64,000 bases of DNA from Vespa crabro. Taxonomy: Eukaryota > Arthropoda > Insecta > Hymenoptera > Vespidae. The stretch is taken from contig NC_060960.1 in assembly GCF_910589235.1 (NCBI RefSeq), positions 1,525,339-1,589,338 of the forward strand, in the 5' to 3' direction. Below the pieces are notes generated by a model. That model was not told the origin of the DNA and did not search any database. It was given only the letters and a program-made list of their open reading frames with translations. Of this stretch, positions 26,524 through 51,616 are shown piece after piece (positions within the stretch are counted from its first letter, which is position 1; every line of letters starts with the position of its first letter). The translations under genes and the position numbers were made by a program.

Positions 26524-27750
26524 AGAGTAAAATAGACTCTCACTTAAGTTTCTCACTCTATTGTTCTAAGTAGCTAGATAAAATTAATTCTTCATTTTTG
26601 TATATAAATATTGAATCTCAAAATATTCTGTTCAGCATTCACTTCTGTTCATATATTTCTCTGTCTTTCTTTCTCTCTTTTTCTTTCAATCTCGAATATA
26701 ACAGCTTCTCTCGTAAGTTTCTTACTCTATTGTTCTAAATAGGTTGAAAAAATTGATTCGTCATTTTTGCATGTAAAAATTGTATCTTGAAATATCCTGT
26801 TTATCTATATTTACTTCCGCCCACTTACTTATCTCTCTCTCTCTCTCTTTTTCTCTCTCACTCTCGAATATAACAGGTTCTCTCGTAAGTTTCTCACACT
26901 GTCGTTCCAAATAAACGTCCTACACGAAGTGCTATACTAAAGTTATAATAGCTGCCTTATCGAGCAAATTCACGATAAACATTTCCCAACGTAGATGGAT
27001 CGTATAGACTAATACGATAAGTTTACATCTATTATCCGTCGTGAAATCGCCATAAAATAGGAAACTATGTTTCTCCACGAAGCCATTTTTCATCCCGTTC
27101 TACGCGTTTGTAATCGACGTTGACCCAGTAAGCATCCGTGCAAGACAAGAAGGAAGGAGAAGATGAAGAGGTAGGAGAAGATGAAAAAAAAAATAAAGAA
27201 TAAAAAAAGAAGGACGTGCAGAGGTCGACAACGATTTCACTGAAATCATTTTCATGATCGTCATTCGAACGAATCTTTCTTTCTTTTCTTTTCTTTTCTT
27301 TTTTTTTATTTCTCTCGTAATTGCCATTTTTAAACAGCGACGTAGTTTCGATCTTTCTCTTTTAATAGCCGAGAAAGAGAGAGGAAATATGCAGATGACG
27401 TTAATGAACCTTTCTCCTGAGAGGGAACTCGGTATTCCGGCATAAACGAACGTTCTATTACTTTTCCTCGTTTTACCGGCTTCCTCGGATCAAGGCCACG
27501 GTAAAGGTTGTTCCACTTTATCGAGATAAAAGTTGACTGAGACAAGTGCAAATCCGTTCAAGGAGACGTTCAACCCTTTGTAATTTGTTACCTTTACTGA
27601 GTTAATCGATTCGACGACTGGAAAATTGTTACTATTTAAAGTCTCGTTTTGTCACGGCACGATTTCGTCTCGCTTCCATGATTATTTCCTTCAGAAAAAG
27701 TTAAATAATATTATTTCTTATTTAAAAACATTGCCCCTGAGAAAATCGTT

Positions 27751-27806
<56 letters not shown>

Positions 27807-29488
27807 TAAAACCGTTTCACATAATTAATTTTATCATATTAATTTTATCAATTGTAATATTTTTTGTTCCTCTTTTTTTATCTTTTTTTTTTTATTTACT
27901 TTTTGGAAGATCGAAATAAATTTTCTTACCAAAATTATGAAAGACCGTCGTATTCTCATCTCAGCTTCAGAATTTTTAATCTATTTCTCGCGGAAAATCT
28001 ATAGATTGATTGTTTATCACTGGATACACACACGCGACGATCCACTGAAAGAGCCTAATGATCGTTATTTATAATTTATCAATCGTATAATTCGCGAACA
28101 CGAATCTTCGTACATCTGTTTCCTATCGAGGTCAAAATTCAACCGACTTCATCGAATGGTTTACTACTGATCTCTTCTTCCAACAGCGCGAAACTCGCGA
28201 GCTCGGACTTTCAGTCTCTTGATAGCAGATGGTAGAGGTGGTGGTGATGGTAGTGGAGGTGTACTTAAGGGAGGTGGATCAAAAAAGGAAGAAAAAGAAG
28301 AAGAAGAAGAAGATTAGTTCCCCTCTATGTCGTGTCTACGCGGGAGCCACGTTTACACTTTTTCTCGAAACATAAACATTCTCTATACAGCACGCAAAAC
28401 TTTTAACACACGAGATCGTTTCCCCATATATGATTGTTTTTATAATTCTTTCTCTTTTTTCTATCTTTTTTTTTTCCTTTCTTCTCGAGAATAAAGAAAA
28501 GATATTGTTTTCTCTTTCTACAAACACGATCGTACAAACTCGATATTTGCCCCGTTGAATGAACTTTTTCATCGCAATGAAACTTTGAGAAAAAAGTTCA
28601 CGTACATTTTCGCGAACTCATCCTTGTTTATTCAACTTCTTCGTTGGACAAAATTTTATGGGGGTGGGGAGGGAGTGGGAGGAAAAGGAAAAAAAGAAAA
28701 AGGAAGGAGGACAAAAAAAAAGTGCGACGTTCGTTTTCGCTTCGATCGTTCATAAAATTCATTCTCGTTGTTAGCAATGAGGCAAATAGAGGATGTTATA
28801 TTTAAGGTCGTTCCATTACGAATTGATAATTTTATCCAACGGAAGGAGAATCTCTCTCACAGAAAAAGATGTTTCGTTCGCTTAGCCGTGACCGAGAAAA
28901 CCGGAACGTAGTACATAGTTAAGTATCGTCGAGATACTCGAGGCGCATGTCTTGTGTTGCTTCGACTGCCGAGGAAGAAGAAGAAGAAGGAAGAAGAAGA
29001 AGAAGAAGAAGAAGAAGGAAGAAAAAGAAGAAGAAGTCGGCCACTCTCTTCCTGCTCTCTTCTTATATATCTACTCTTCGTTCTCTTTGTGTTAAAACAA
29101 GTCTTTCTTTCTTTTAAAATAGCCTAATCTCTATCTTTTTTTTAATTATTATTGTTATTCTTTTTGATATTTTTCATATGATCTCTATATCAAGAAGTTG
29201 CGTTAACATTAAACGTTAACAAAAAAAAAGGAAAACAAGAAAAAAGATCCTTTCAAATTAATCGGCGTAAAAACATTTGATGGTATAAAGAAAAAAAGAC
29301 AAAAGAAATAAAATAAAAAATAGAATATTTCACTCGAGTCCGGGTTGATGAACTTTCTTTATAATAGATCTCTTTGCTCTCGAGATTCGTTTCGCGACTG
29401 GCCAGAGGTTGTCTCCTTTAGCAGGTGCACGATGAAGAGAAGGGTGAAAGCGCCTTGTACTTACCAGTACCTTTACAAGATAATACAT
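18168..29488 (-). CDS. NT1: Neurotrophin 1 / Spaetzle 2, 9 exons
   Basis: Coding exons: 29488-29465, 24599-24426, 23083-22613, 21707-21581, 21434-21311, 21154-20990, 20607-20452, 20350-19664 and 18399-18168. They sum to 2160 nt (719 residues plus stop), and all junction phases agree. MYYLVKVL from exon 1 joins AVVLLSSFNV to make a signal peptide. An acidic pro-region follows, then a Pro/Arg-rich part with two cysteines in the pre-knot region, then the cystine knot at residues 376-462. The knot has cysteines 376, 413, 420, 431, 459, 460 and 462, with diagnostic WKYIINTGEHTQTLRLEKC and DIFKVPTCCSC. A Pro/Arg/Ser-rich C-terminal extension of about 257 residues follows. The family is known as secreted, proteolytically processed dimeric ligands of Toll receptors; fly NT1/spz2 is neurotrophic and also has a long tail. 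The knot and tail favour NT1 over other Spaetzle members. I am confident of the family and fairly confident of the subtype. Confidence 0.9.
18421..19185. repeat. Foldback element, ~760 bp, in last NT1 intron
   Basis: The left arm (about 18421-18735) is an imperfect reverse complement of the right arm (about 18868-19185). Clear matches: CATTTTAAACGATCCA at 18471 pairs with the complement at about 19136-19151; TCTATTGGATTT at 18493 pairs with AAATCCAATAGA near 19109-19120; TATCGGGTTATGAC at 18698 pairs with TATAACCCGAT at about 18872. The loop of about 130 bp holds short TG/CT-rich repeats. The right end carries GACACCCGGTATA. It is probably a non-autonomous inverted-repeat transposon remnant. 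The transcript of NT1 would fold it into a long hairpin. Confidence 0.8.
19664..20350 (-). CDS. NT1: NT1 exon 8: second half of cystine knot + tail
   Basis: It begins after ATTTCAG in phase 2 and holds knot cysteines 420, 431, 459, 460 and 462, with VYNYHRLLTWD and DIFKVPTCCSC. It then runs into the C-terminal extension, which includes an HDCQNKC pair and a Pro/Arg/Ser-rich segment. It ends at the donor GTCAGT in phase 2. This is the most diagnostic exon for the family. Confidence 0.9.
20452..20607 (-). CDS. NT1: NT1 exon 7: first half of cystine knot
   Basis: It starts after CCTTAG and ends at GTAAGT in phase 2. It encodes knot cysteines 376 and 413 and the conserved WKYIINTGEHTQTLRLEKC. 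The preceding dibasic KR spans the exon 6/7 join and is one candidate site for release of the active domain. Confidence 0.88.
20990..21154 (-). CDS. NT1: NT1 exon 6: end of pro-region
   Basis: It starts after TTAAAG and ends at GTGAAT in phase 2. It encodes EAITRSLRSNK, which holds a furin-like RSLR, then VAALLTDYKV and a small internal repeat of ENRY three times. It joins exon 5 through a split His codon (DYPHEAI), matching the pro-region style of Spaetzle proteins. Confidence 0.82.
21311..21707 (-). CDS. NT1: NT1 exons 4 and 5: Pro/Arg-rich pro-region
   Basis: Exon 4 is 21707-21581 and exon 5 is 21434-21311, separated by a 146-nt intron. Exon 4 begins after TTCAAG and encodes AQELRSVRPVPRRRPFYRMP and a basic Pro-rich stretch. 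Its donor GTCGGT is weak. Exon 5 begins after TTTTGCAG and carries two cysteines (KECTFFSKTVCLDATDY). Exon 4 contains an internal donor-like CGGTAAGA that could give a shorter isoform. Confidence 0.72.
22613..23083 (-). CDS. NT1: NT1 exon 3: acidic pro-region
   Basis: This exon of 157 codons is phase 0 at both ends. It starts after TTTAAAG and ends at AAAG|GTAATT. The first half is mixed and looks helical (MSVRQKLLMARLISKR). The second half is almost entirely Glu, Lys and Asp and is probably disordered or a single charged helix. An antisense CT-rich composition accounts for the opposite-strand frames here. Confidence 0.78.
23090..24300. repeat. Three-copy repeat punctuated by (ATT)n, NT1 intron 2
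   Basis: Three diverged copies of one segment. A landmark AACCTT(T/C)A(G/T)TAAT occurs near 23170, 23648 and 23930, and a landmark ATGATAAG(G/A)ATTAA or its variant near 23520, 23840 and 24258. Between the landmarks each copy has an ATT or TTA run of different length; the longest spans 23270-23415. Copy-length differences are mostly microsatellite growth. Confidence 0.7.
24426..24599 (-). CDS. NT1: NT1 exon 2: end of signal peptide, acidic start
   Basis: It starts after TCTCTAG and ends at TCC|GTGAGT, phase 0 at both ends. AVVLLSSFNV completes the signal peptide begun in exon 1. The remainder is charged with one N-glycosylation motif (KNRT) and another at KNST. Confidence 0.8.
25500..26905. 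repeat. Tandem array, ~174-bp unit with CT tracts, NT1 intron 1
   Basis: About eight diverged copies. The landmark AACA(G/C)(G/A)TT...CTCGTAA(A/G)TTTCT recurs near 25625, 25799, 25970, 26188, 26350, 26527, 26698 and 26869 (steps of 174, 171, 218, 162, 177, 171 and 171 bp). Each copy also has a TCTAAATAGCTA-like segment, an ATTCATCATTTTTG-like segment and a (CT)n tract of variable length that explains the odd steps. Confidence 0.85.
27755..27805. repeat. (TA)n microsatellite
   Basis: About 25 TA units within NT1 intron 1. Confidence 0.9.
28970..29035. repeat. (GAA)n microsatellite
   Basis: A purine-rich GAA/GGAA tract in NT1 intron 1, about 430 bp downstream of exon 1 in the direction of transcription. 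Confidence 0.85.
29465..29488 (-). CDS. NT1: NT1 exon 1: first 8 codons
   Basis: ATG at 29488 encodes MYYLVKVL and stops at CTG|GTAAGT, a strong phase-0 donor. Joined across a 4.9-kb intron to AVVLLSSFNV it makes a complete signal peptide. The first ATG, donor strength, phase and resulting hydrophobic core all agree, though the intron is long and no RNA evidence is visible here. Confidence 0.65.
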
Positions 29489-29720
29489 GAGTGAGACTTT
29501 AAATACGATGATTCTCGTTTCTGGTAGTCTTTGATAATTAATATCTACCACTCTCGAAAATTATCGACAGAATCGTCTTTAATAATACTCGATCGGAAAA
29601 TGTATTATTACAAAATTGTCAAAGTACTTACATGTAAGTAAGTACTTAACTATTATTCGAACATAATAGGATAAGTAAACTTTAAACTTTCTTGTTATTT
29701 CGTCTAACAGTTGTTTTCTA

Positions 29721-29721
<1 letters not shown>

Positions 29722-29795
<74 letters not shown>

Positions 29796-29850
29796 TCTCT
29801 CTCTCTCTCTTTCTCTTTCTCTTTCTTTCTCTCACTCTCTCTCTCTCTTA
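29722..29850. repeat. (CT)n microsatellite
   Basis: A long CT run with CTTT interruptions, upstream of NT1 exon 1. Confidence 0.9.
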
Positions 29851-30411
29851 TCGGATAATCTATGCTTTTCTTAAACCATATACTAGAAGCGAATCGAGTG
29901 AAAGTTATCTCGAAGTGAAGCATGAAATCGTACGATTTGATACCTTTTATCGATGATTTTCTTGAGAATATTTAAAGAACATTTTCAATGTCGTTTTCGT
30001 TTGAATTACTTCGATCAGTATCGTTGAAAAATTTCTAATAGTGTTAGTTGAAACTATTTCTCTGACTAAAATATGTAGGTCAGTATACTCGGGTAATTTC
30101 GAGTTTGTATCAAAAGACTTTGGCCGACCAACTTGGTCGGTTAGAAAGAAAGGAAGATGAAAGATAACTCAGCGATGAATAAGACTTTTTAAATCTCTCT
30201 TTCCCTCTCTCTCTCTCTCTTTCTTTCCCTCTTTATCTCTATCTCTTTCTTTGAGATATTTTTCGGATGTACGCAACAGAGATCGAAGGAAAGTAGGACA
30301 AAACCAGAGGATCTGGTTTTCGAGTTAGACGTCATTCTTGTTTTAGGATTAGAAAGGACCGCAGGTCGTCTTTTATTATCATACATATATACATCTTGGT
30401 ATATGTATTCA

Positions 30412-30451
<40 letters not shown>

Positions 30452-31288
30452 CATATGTGTTATATATATACATATATTCATAATAAGCATACGTATAAAT
30501 ATGCTATATAATCGAGTTGCATCCTGTCTCATCTGTGCCGACGACGAAAGACTTTCTCTGTCTTTCGTTTTTCCTTTTTTTTTCATTTCTTTTTTCTTCT
30601 TTTTCTTCTTTTCATTTCATTTCCTTTTTCTTTTTAATTTTTTTATTCCTCCTTTTCTTCTCTTTCTTTTCTTTCTCTAAAAAAATCTCAATCATCGTTT
30701 CTTGAAATTGAACGTATAACAGGTGCAACTTAGTCAATGTTAATAGGCTTTCACTATTATTTTTTATTAGATTCGTTTCATAAACATCGAAAGAGACTAC
30801 TTTCCTATATGTATTATTACTTCAAGATAGATCTAATAGATAAATAATTCATGATATTTCTATTTTTTTTCTTTCTTTCTTTCTTTCTTTCTTTCTTAAC
30901 ATTAATATCGTGACAGCGGAAGAGCTTCCAACTAAGTTATCATCTTCGTTTGTTGCCCCCTCCCACCGTAGGATACCTAACTCCCTCATCATTTTCCATA
31001 ACCTCGAGCCATAAACGAGCCTCCCTACGTTTTATGGTTATTTCAAGATTTCAGGAATGCGATCCAATTTACGATAACGATTCTTGTCCAACACATGACC
31101 GTGCGTACGGATCGTCCACTTTACTTCTTTTCCTTTCAAACGGAAGGAGAAATGAAAGAAAATAAGAGGAAATCTCGAACATTGCGGGAGACGATAGAAG
31201 AAGATGTACAATTCGCAATATCCAAGCAATGCAACGACGACAACAACGAGAATGATTGTTGGTTTGGACAAAATATTGCATGTACGTG

Positions 31289-31395
<107 letters not shown>

Positions 31396-32034
31396 TCTCA
31401 ACTCGTTTATTCTTCGTAACTTCCTATTTAATTTTTCTTTTTTTCCTCTTCTTCTTTTTTTATTCTACACTTGTACATCCCTCGTTCGTGCAGAAAGCGT
31501 GGGAAGAAAGTAAAAGTACGTCGATCATTTTCAGATCTTCCTTACAACGCAGGAATAACTACGTCGGTGGTCCTTCATATTAAGATTTATCTTTCGATTA
31601 AATTTTCGAACTTTATATTATTTTTTGTTTTTACTCTTTTTTTTAATTTTTATTTTTATTCTTTTTTTCTTTTATTTTTTTAACTCTTTTTTTCTCCGCC
31701 CACCCCCACCCTCGAAGAAATATGTAACAACGTGAAGAGATTACTAAAATAAATATAAAAATTCCGAAATGGAGCTTACCGTGCACTCGAAGTACGAGAG
31801 TTTCCAGTTCCTTCCACTTGTATTCTCAGGATTCGAGACTCGTTCGCGAGTCTACATGAATCAAAGACGAGGCCGCAGTAAGACTCTTTGGCAAGATATC
31901 GAATCTGCGACGTGGGAGCGATAAATAATGGATTCGCAACACTGTACTAAAGAAGAAAAATAAAATATAAAAAACTCATGCGTACGGTGAGTGAGTATAA
32001 ACGTACTGGCAAACTTGAAGAAATAAGATAGAAA

Positions 32035-32067
<33 letters not shown>

Positions 32068-32810
32068 TGGAGACAGAGACAGAGAAAGTACTATACATAC
32101 GTACGTAGGTACGTAGGTAATAAAGCTAAGCCTTTGAGCCAAACGTGAAAGCTGACTTCGTCGTTACTTTGAAACTTAATCTTTGGATTCGTTCGAAAAC
32201 GTTGCGCTCGTATTTTATAAATCTTGAAGATCGTAAAGTCGAACACAATTCGTTGCTAATTTTCCTGAGTCATTTGTTCCATTCATACTGTTCTCTCTTT
32301 CTCTAGAACTACGTTAAACACGTAATCGATGTTATACCTACTTTTACAAGTGTCCTACAATTAACTTAATAAGATATTTCATAATCAGTGACAAATCTTA
32401 ATTGTATACTTCAGAGAGATGTTAATTAAAACGTTAACATGACTGTTAATTGCATAACTCCATTCCATTATAATCATGGATTCTTACAGTATATAAATTT
32501 AAATTTTACCTGATTATTGGCTAACCTAATCTACTTTTGTTATAGATGATCAATTTTTTATATCGAGACATTTAAATATCTTTCGAAAATAACAAGCATT
32601 TTTTAAAAGAAAGTTCAAAACGAAAGTTGTTTTCGTTTATGGAGGAGGAACGAGAAGAGGGCAACAAACGCAACAACATTGTTTTTTTTTTATTCAGCGA
32701 ACATTTTCAACGGTTCAACTTAGTTTTTAATTGGGAATTGTTATAATTTCTGCAACCGAATCTTATTTTACGTATAGAAAAGAAAATCAATTTTTCTCAA
32801 TTTTCTCTAT

Positions 32811-33163
32811 TTTCTAAGATTTTTTAAATTTGTTTAGACAAGAAAAAAACTGTGGTAATAAGAATTATAAAAGAGAACAGGTATTTCTTCTTAGAAAAGT
32901 ATTATTTTAATAAATATTCAAAAAGGACGGCCCTTACCTTACTAAATCAAAAAAGACAGGATAGGACAGGACGAAACAGGTCAGGCACTGGCAACTGACA
33001 AGTAACTTCTATCCTATCCAGTGTATTGAAAGTGAGGACAATCGTTTTGAATATTTATTAAAGTAATATTTTTCTAAGAAGCAATTCTCGTTTCTCTCTT
33101 ATATCTCTACTTGATTTTATTTTCTTTTTTTTTACCTAAACAATATTAAATATCGTAGAAAGT
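32811..33163. repeat. Foldback (inverted repeat) element, ~350 bp
   Basis: The left arm (about 32811-32931) is an imperfect reverse complement of the right arm (about 33035-33163). The best block is TTCTTAGAAAAGTATTATTT at 32888 against the complement of the stretch ending in TTTCTAAGAAG at 33071-33081. Outer parts also match (TTTCTAAGAT against ATCGTAGAAA; TTGTTTAG against CTAAACAA). Even the loop pairs partly (AGGATAGGA near 32957, TCCTATCC near 33011). No coding capacity. It looks like a miniature inverted-repeat transposon or a hairpin RNA source. Confidence 0.78.
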
Positions 33164-33455
33164 GAGAGCTAGATGCTAGAAAAAAAAATTTTCAAACGTT
33201 AAACTCGTTTCTTTTTTTTTTTTTTTTTAATAAAATAATTAAAATAAGATTACGCTATAAAAATTATAGTTTTCTATTTAAACAAAAAAATAAAATCGAT
33301 TTCGAAATAACCCTGAAAACATTCAATCAGAAATGAATAACGCTGTAATGTATAGTCCCACGAAACTAAAAAAAAAACTTTTGTTTCAAACTTTCCTTTC
33401 TAAAAATGCATTATTTTCAAGATTTTTAAGTGTCAAAATTTAAAAAACAACTCAC

Positions 33456-33489
<34 letters not shown>

Positions 33490-33793
33490 TGTATTATTAT
33501 AATATATATATATGTATAAATAAGGAAAGAAAAAAAATAATAAAACGTGTCTCAAACGTAATATCGAGGCTTTTAAAATTCCGAAAGAGTACAAAAGGTA
33601 CAAGAAGTATTGTACATAGATGCGAGTTTAATGTTTAATTATTTTGTCATTTCATATGGAGGTATGCTTTCAATCTCGACATATATTTTTCGCAATGGAA
33701 ACGTGCCGAGCATGGGTGTTAATTGACGCAAAAGCTTCCACGAAGTGAATTAATTATAACAATCTCGAGTAAGAAAGCGTATATATATACATG

Positions 33794-33834
<41 letters not shown>

Positions 33835-34039
33835 GTATGTATAACATATGTACATACATACGCTTACGTGTACGTGAAGAAAGATTTACGATACACGTAC
33901 GCCCACGTTAACTCGTCCCTACCCCGCGGCGGTCCACTACAATTTGTTACATCGTCGTAATTAAATCGACGCGCGGCGGATGTGTGCCACTTTAATTAAT
34001 TTAATTAAAACGTTTCCCCGGATAAAGAACTCGATCAAA

Positions 34040-34157
<118 letters not shown>

Positions 34158-35764
34158 GTAAGTAAATACTTACTCGCTGTAAATATCGATCTCTATCGAC
34201 ATTCCTCTCTAAGATTTTTTCATTTCAAATTTTTCAATTTTACAAGAAACCTTTTACAAGGATCTTTATCTTTGTTTGTTTCTTTTTCTTTTTTTTTATA
34301 TCGCAATCGAAATAAATCAATCGGCATGATGACGTGGTAAAAAAAAGAAGAAAAGAAAATATTACTGAGAGATCGGGTTTTGCTTGGATCAGGTAAAAGA
34401 TCCAAAAGATTAGTGTCCGTTGAAAAAATCGGATAACGTTTACTGACGAAATAAAAGACAAAAAAAGAAAACTTCTTAATACAATCGTCGAGTCTACATA
34501 CATTGTTTCTTGTATTATCTCTTTCTTTTTTGTTTATTTTTTTGTTATTTTTTTTGTTTTGTTTTGTTGTTTTGTTTGGAAGAAGAAAAAACATCGTAAC
34601 GTAAGGATCAAGACGCAACCTCGTTTCTTTCTTTTTTTTTTTTTTTTTCTTTCAAGGTGAAAAACGAACGTTAAATCGAGAAACTCGGTTTTATCAAGAT
34701 TTGCAATAACTATAATATAGCAATTATAAGATTAAAACTTAATGAAATAATCAACTGACAACTCTGGGGTTCCGATCGATCTTTAACAGTCGATCTCTTT
34801 TAAACCGGCAATAAATTTTTTAAATTTTTATCGGAAAAGTGGAAAAAATAAAAGAGATAAAATAAATCATAATACATCGACGATAATCAATCGAAACCCC
34901 AAATGCGTCGAAAGACTAGAATGATTAAAAATAAACGCCTGCAACAATATAAAATCTATCTTCCTACTTATTATAATAATGACGATATCTAAAATAATTA
35001 TAATGATACCATGATGAAATAATATTGATACAATAATTATAAAATGATGGAGAACATAAGATAAAAATTCGTGCCTTTTTTTTTTTTTGATTGGGGGTAA
35101 ATACGTTAAACAAAATACATATATATTTTTTGTGTAATAACGCAACGATTGTAACTTCAATAATATTTACAAGTTCGCGACAACGAAATAAAAGTGATGA
35201 GGAAAAAAAAATTATGATATCGCGAAAGAGATATTAATATCTTTGTAAAAACACGATGCAGTGTTATTGTCGAGTTTGTCCTGTTTAAGATAATTAATTA
35301 GATTCTAACGAATAAATTAATATTATAGCACATTTCGAACTCTAACTAATGGTTTCTGTGATACACATGCTTTACGATCGAGTTACAAACGATACTCTCG
35401 TTAAAGAAAAATTCTGGACGGATGGACGTAAATCTATATGAAGATAAATTTCTCCCTTATCCCTTCCCCCCCATTGTTCACGTTTAAATCTTTACCTGAG
35501 CACAAACGTGATTTGATTGTATCGCGCGTATGATAAAAAAAAAAAAAAGAAGAAAAATAAATTAACGAATCTTTTTCTGGTTCGTCTCGACCTACGTAAA
35601 GTTCGGCGTAAAAAATGGCAAACTTCGTTCGTTTTCTAATATAAACTTTCGATTGCTTCGATAAATCGATCTATGATATTTCTTATCTCTTTCGTTTGAC
35701 GGTAAAGATCAGAATATCGAAGTTTAGCAAAAAGTAAGAAATGAGTAGTCTAATCGAGATGGCG

Positions 35765-50251
<14,487 letters not shown>

Positions 50252-50374
50252 CAACTGACCTTGAAATGGAGACGCACGGTATCATCTTTGTTGGACGAAA
50301 TTCTAGTGGCATTACTACGTTGAGAGATTGTTTCTTTTATTCTTTTCGTGACGTTAAACAAGAAGCACGAGGAT

Positions 50375-50376
<2 letters not shown>

Positions 50377-50435
<59 letters not shown>
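50377..50435. repeat. (GA)n microsatellite
   Basis: About 29 GA units, 125 bp upstream of the receptor ATG at 50251. Confidence 0.92.
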
Positions 50436-50436
<1 letters not shown>

Positions 50437-51229
50437 CAAGAAGAGAAGGAAAGAAAGAGAAAGAGAAAGACAGAAAAAGGGAATATAGCTAAGAATGCCG
50501 TCGTATATGTTGGCGTTGGAAGGAGGCTACGAAGTCGTGGGTTATCGCCACGAACGTGACCGCATAAAGGATCGTAATATTTTATGTGAACACGTGTATG
50601 AGGAAGGTCAGTATTGCTCCTGTTCTTGTTTCGCGAGTACGCGAGCGTGCTACGTACCGGACTCAACAATTCAACGAGTCGGCCTACTAAACTATAATGC
50701 GAACGCATTATATTTTCAAAGCAACGTTCCTTACTCTCTTTTTTTTCAAATTAAATTAATGATAAATAAATCTCAATCTTTATCTTGATTACGCGATCTT
50801 GATATCGAAATGTTTGGAAAAATATAATGTTATATTTATCAGATACATATATGTATAAGCAAAGTGGAAAACACAGTGGAAATTTAAAATAATATGTTTA
50901 GATTTTCGAAAAAAAAAGATAATCTCTCACGGCTCCTCGTTATCTACGTTTATTATCTCAAGATTTTATATCGGAGAAACCTTAGCCTTGACGACGTGCT
51001 TTTGATATCGCAAAACAATCTACTACGACGATTCAATATTATTATTCATTATATTCGAATAAAGCACCATAAAATGATTTACACTTCCGACCGAAGAACG
51101 AGACAAAAAGATTCCTCTTTAAATAGTAAATTACGTAATCGTTTGATTAAAGTTTGCTGCCGTTTCGTCGATTTTATGGAGTTAAGTTAAAAGAAAAAAA
51201 GAAAAAACAAGATAGAAAGAGAAAAAGAG

Positions 51230-51260
<31 letters not shown>

Positions 51261-51567
51261 TTGAGAAAATGTTTAATTAATTCCGACGAAATAATCGTTA
51301 TTGACCGATAGAAAACATAAAGTAAAGAATGACAATGGCTTTAAGTAAGATCAAGAACATCGACAATTACGGTAGTTTAGCATTATCAACGATCATAAGA
51401 AGAGTACCACTTTGAACATCAACGATTAATCATTAAATATTTACATAAAAATTTGCTCTATCATCGTTTCTTCTCTAAACTCAATATAGCCGTTGGCTAT
51501 ACGCGCGACAAGATCAAGCTTCGCTTTTCTTCTTCCTCTTACATCCAGAAGTGTATTTTGTACCTTT

Positions 51568-51616
<49 letters not shown>

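Noticed and set aside
27100..27327. Minus-strand frame with a hydrophobic FFILYFFFHLLLPLHLLL segment
   Set aside because: It was considered as NT1 exon 1, but no donor of the needed phase follows, and 29488-29465 gives a better signal peptide and donor.
31038..31271. Minus-strand frame with a signal-like LVVVVVALLGY stretch
   Set aside because: It has no in-frame ATG near the hydrophobic part; the Val run comes from GTT/GTC repeats and no donor or partner exon fits.
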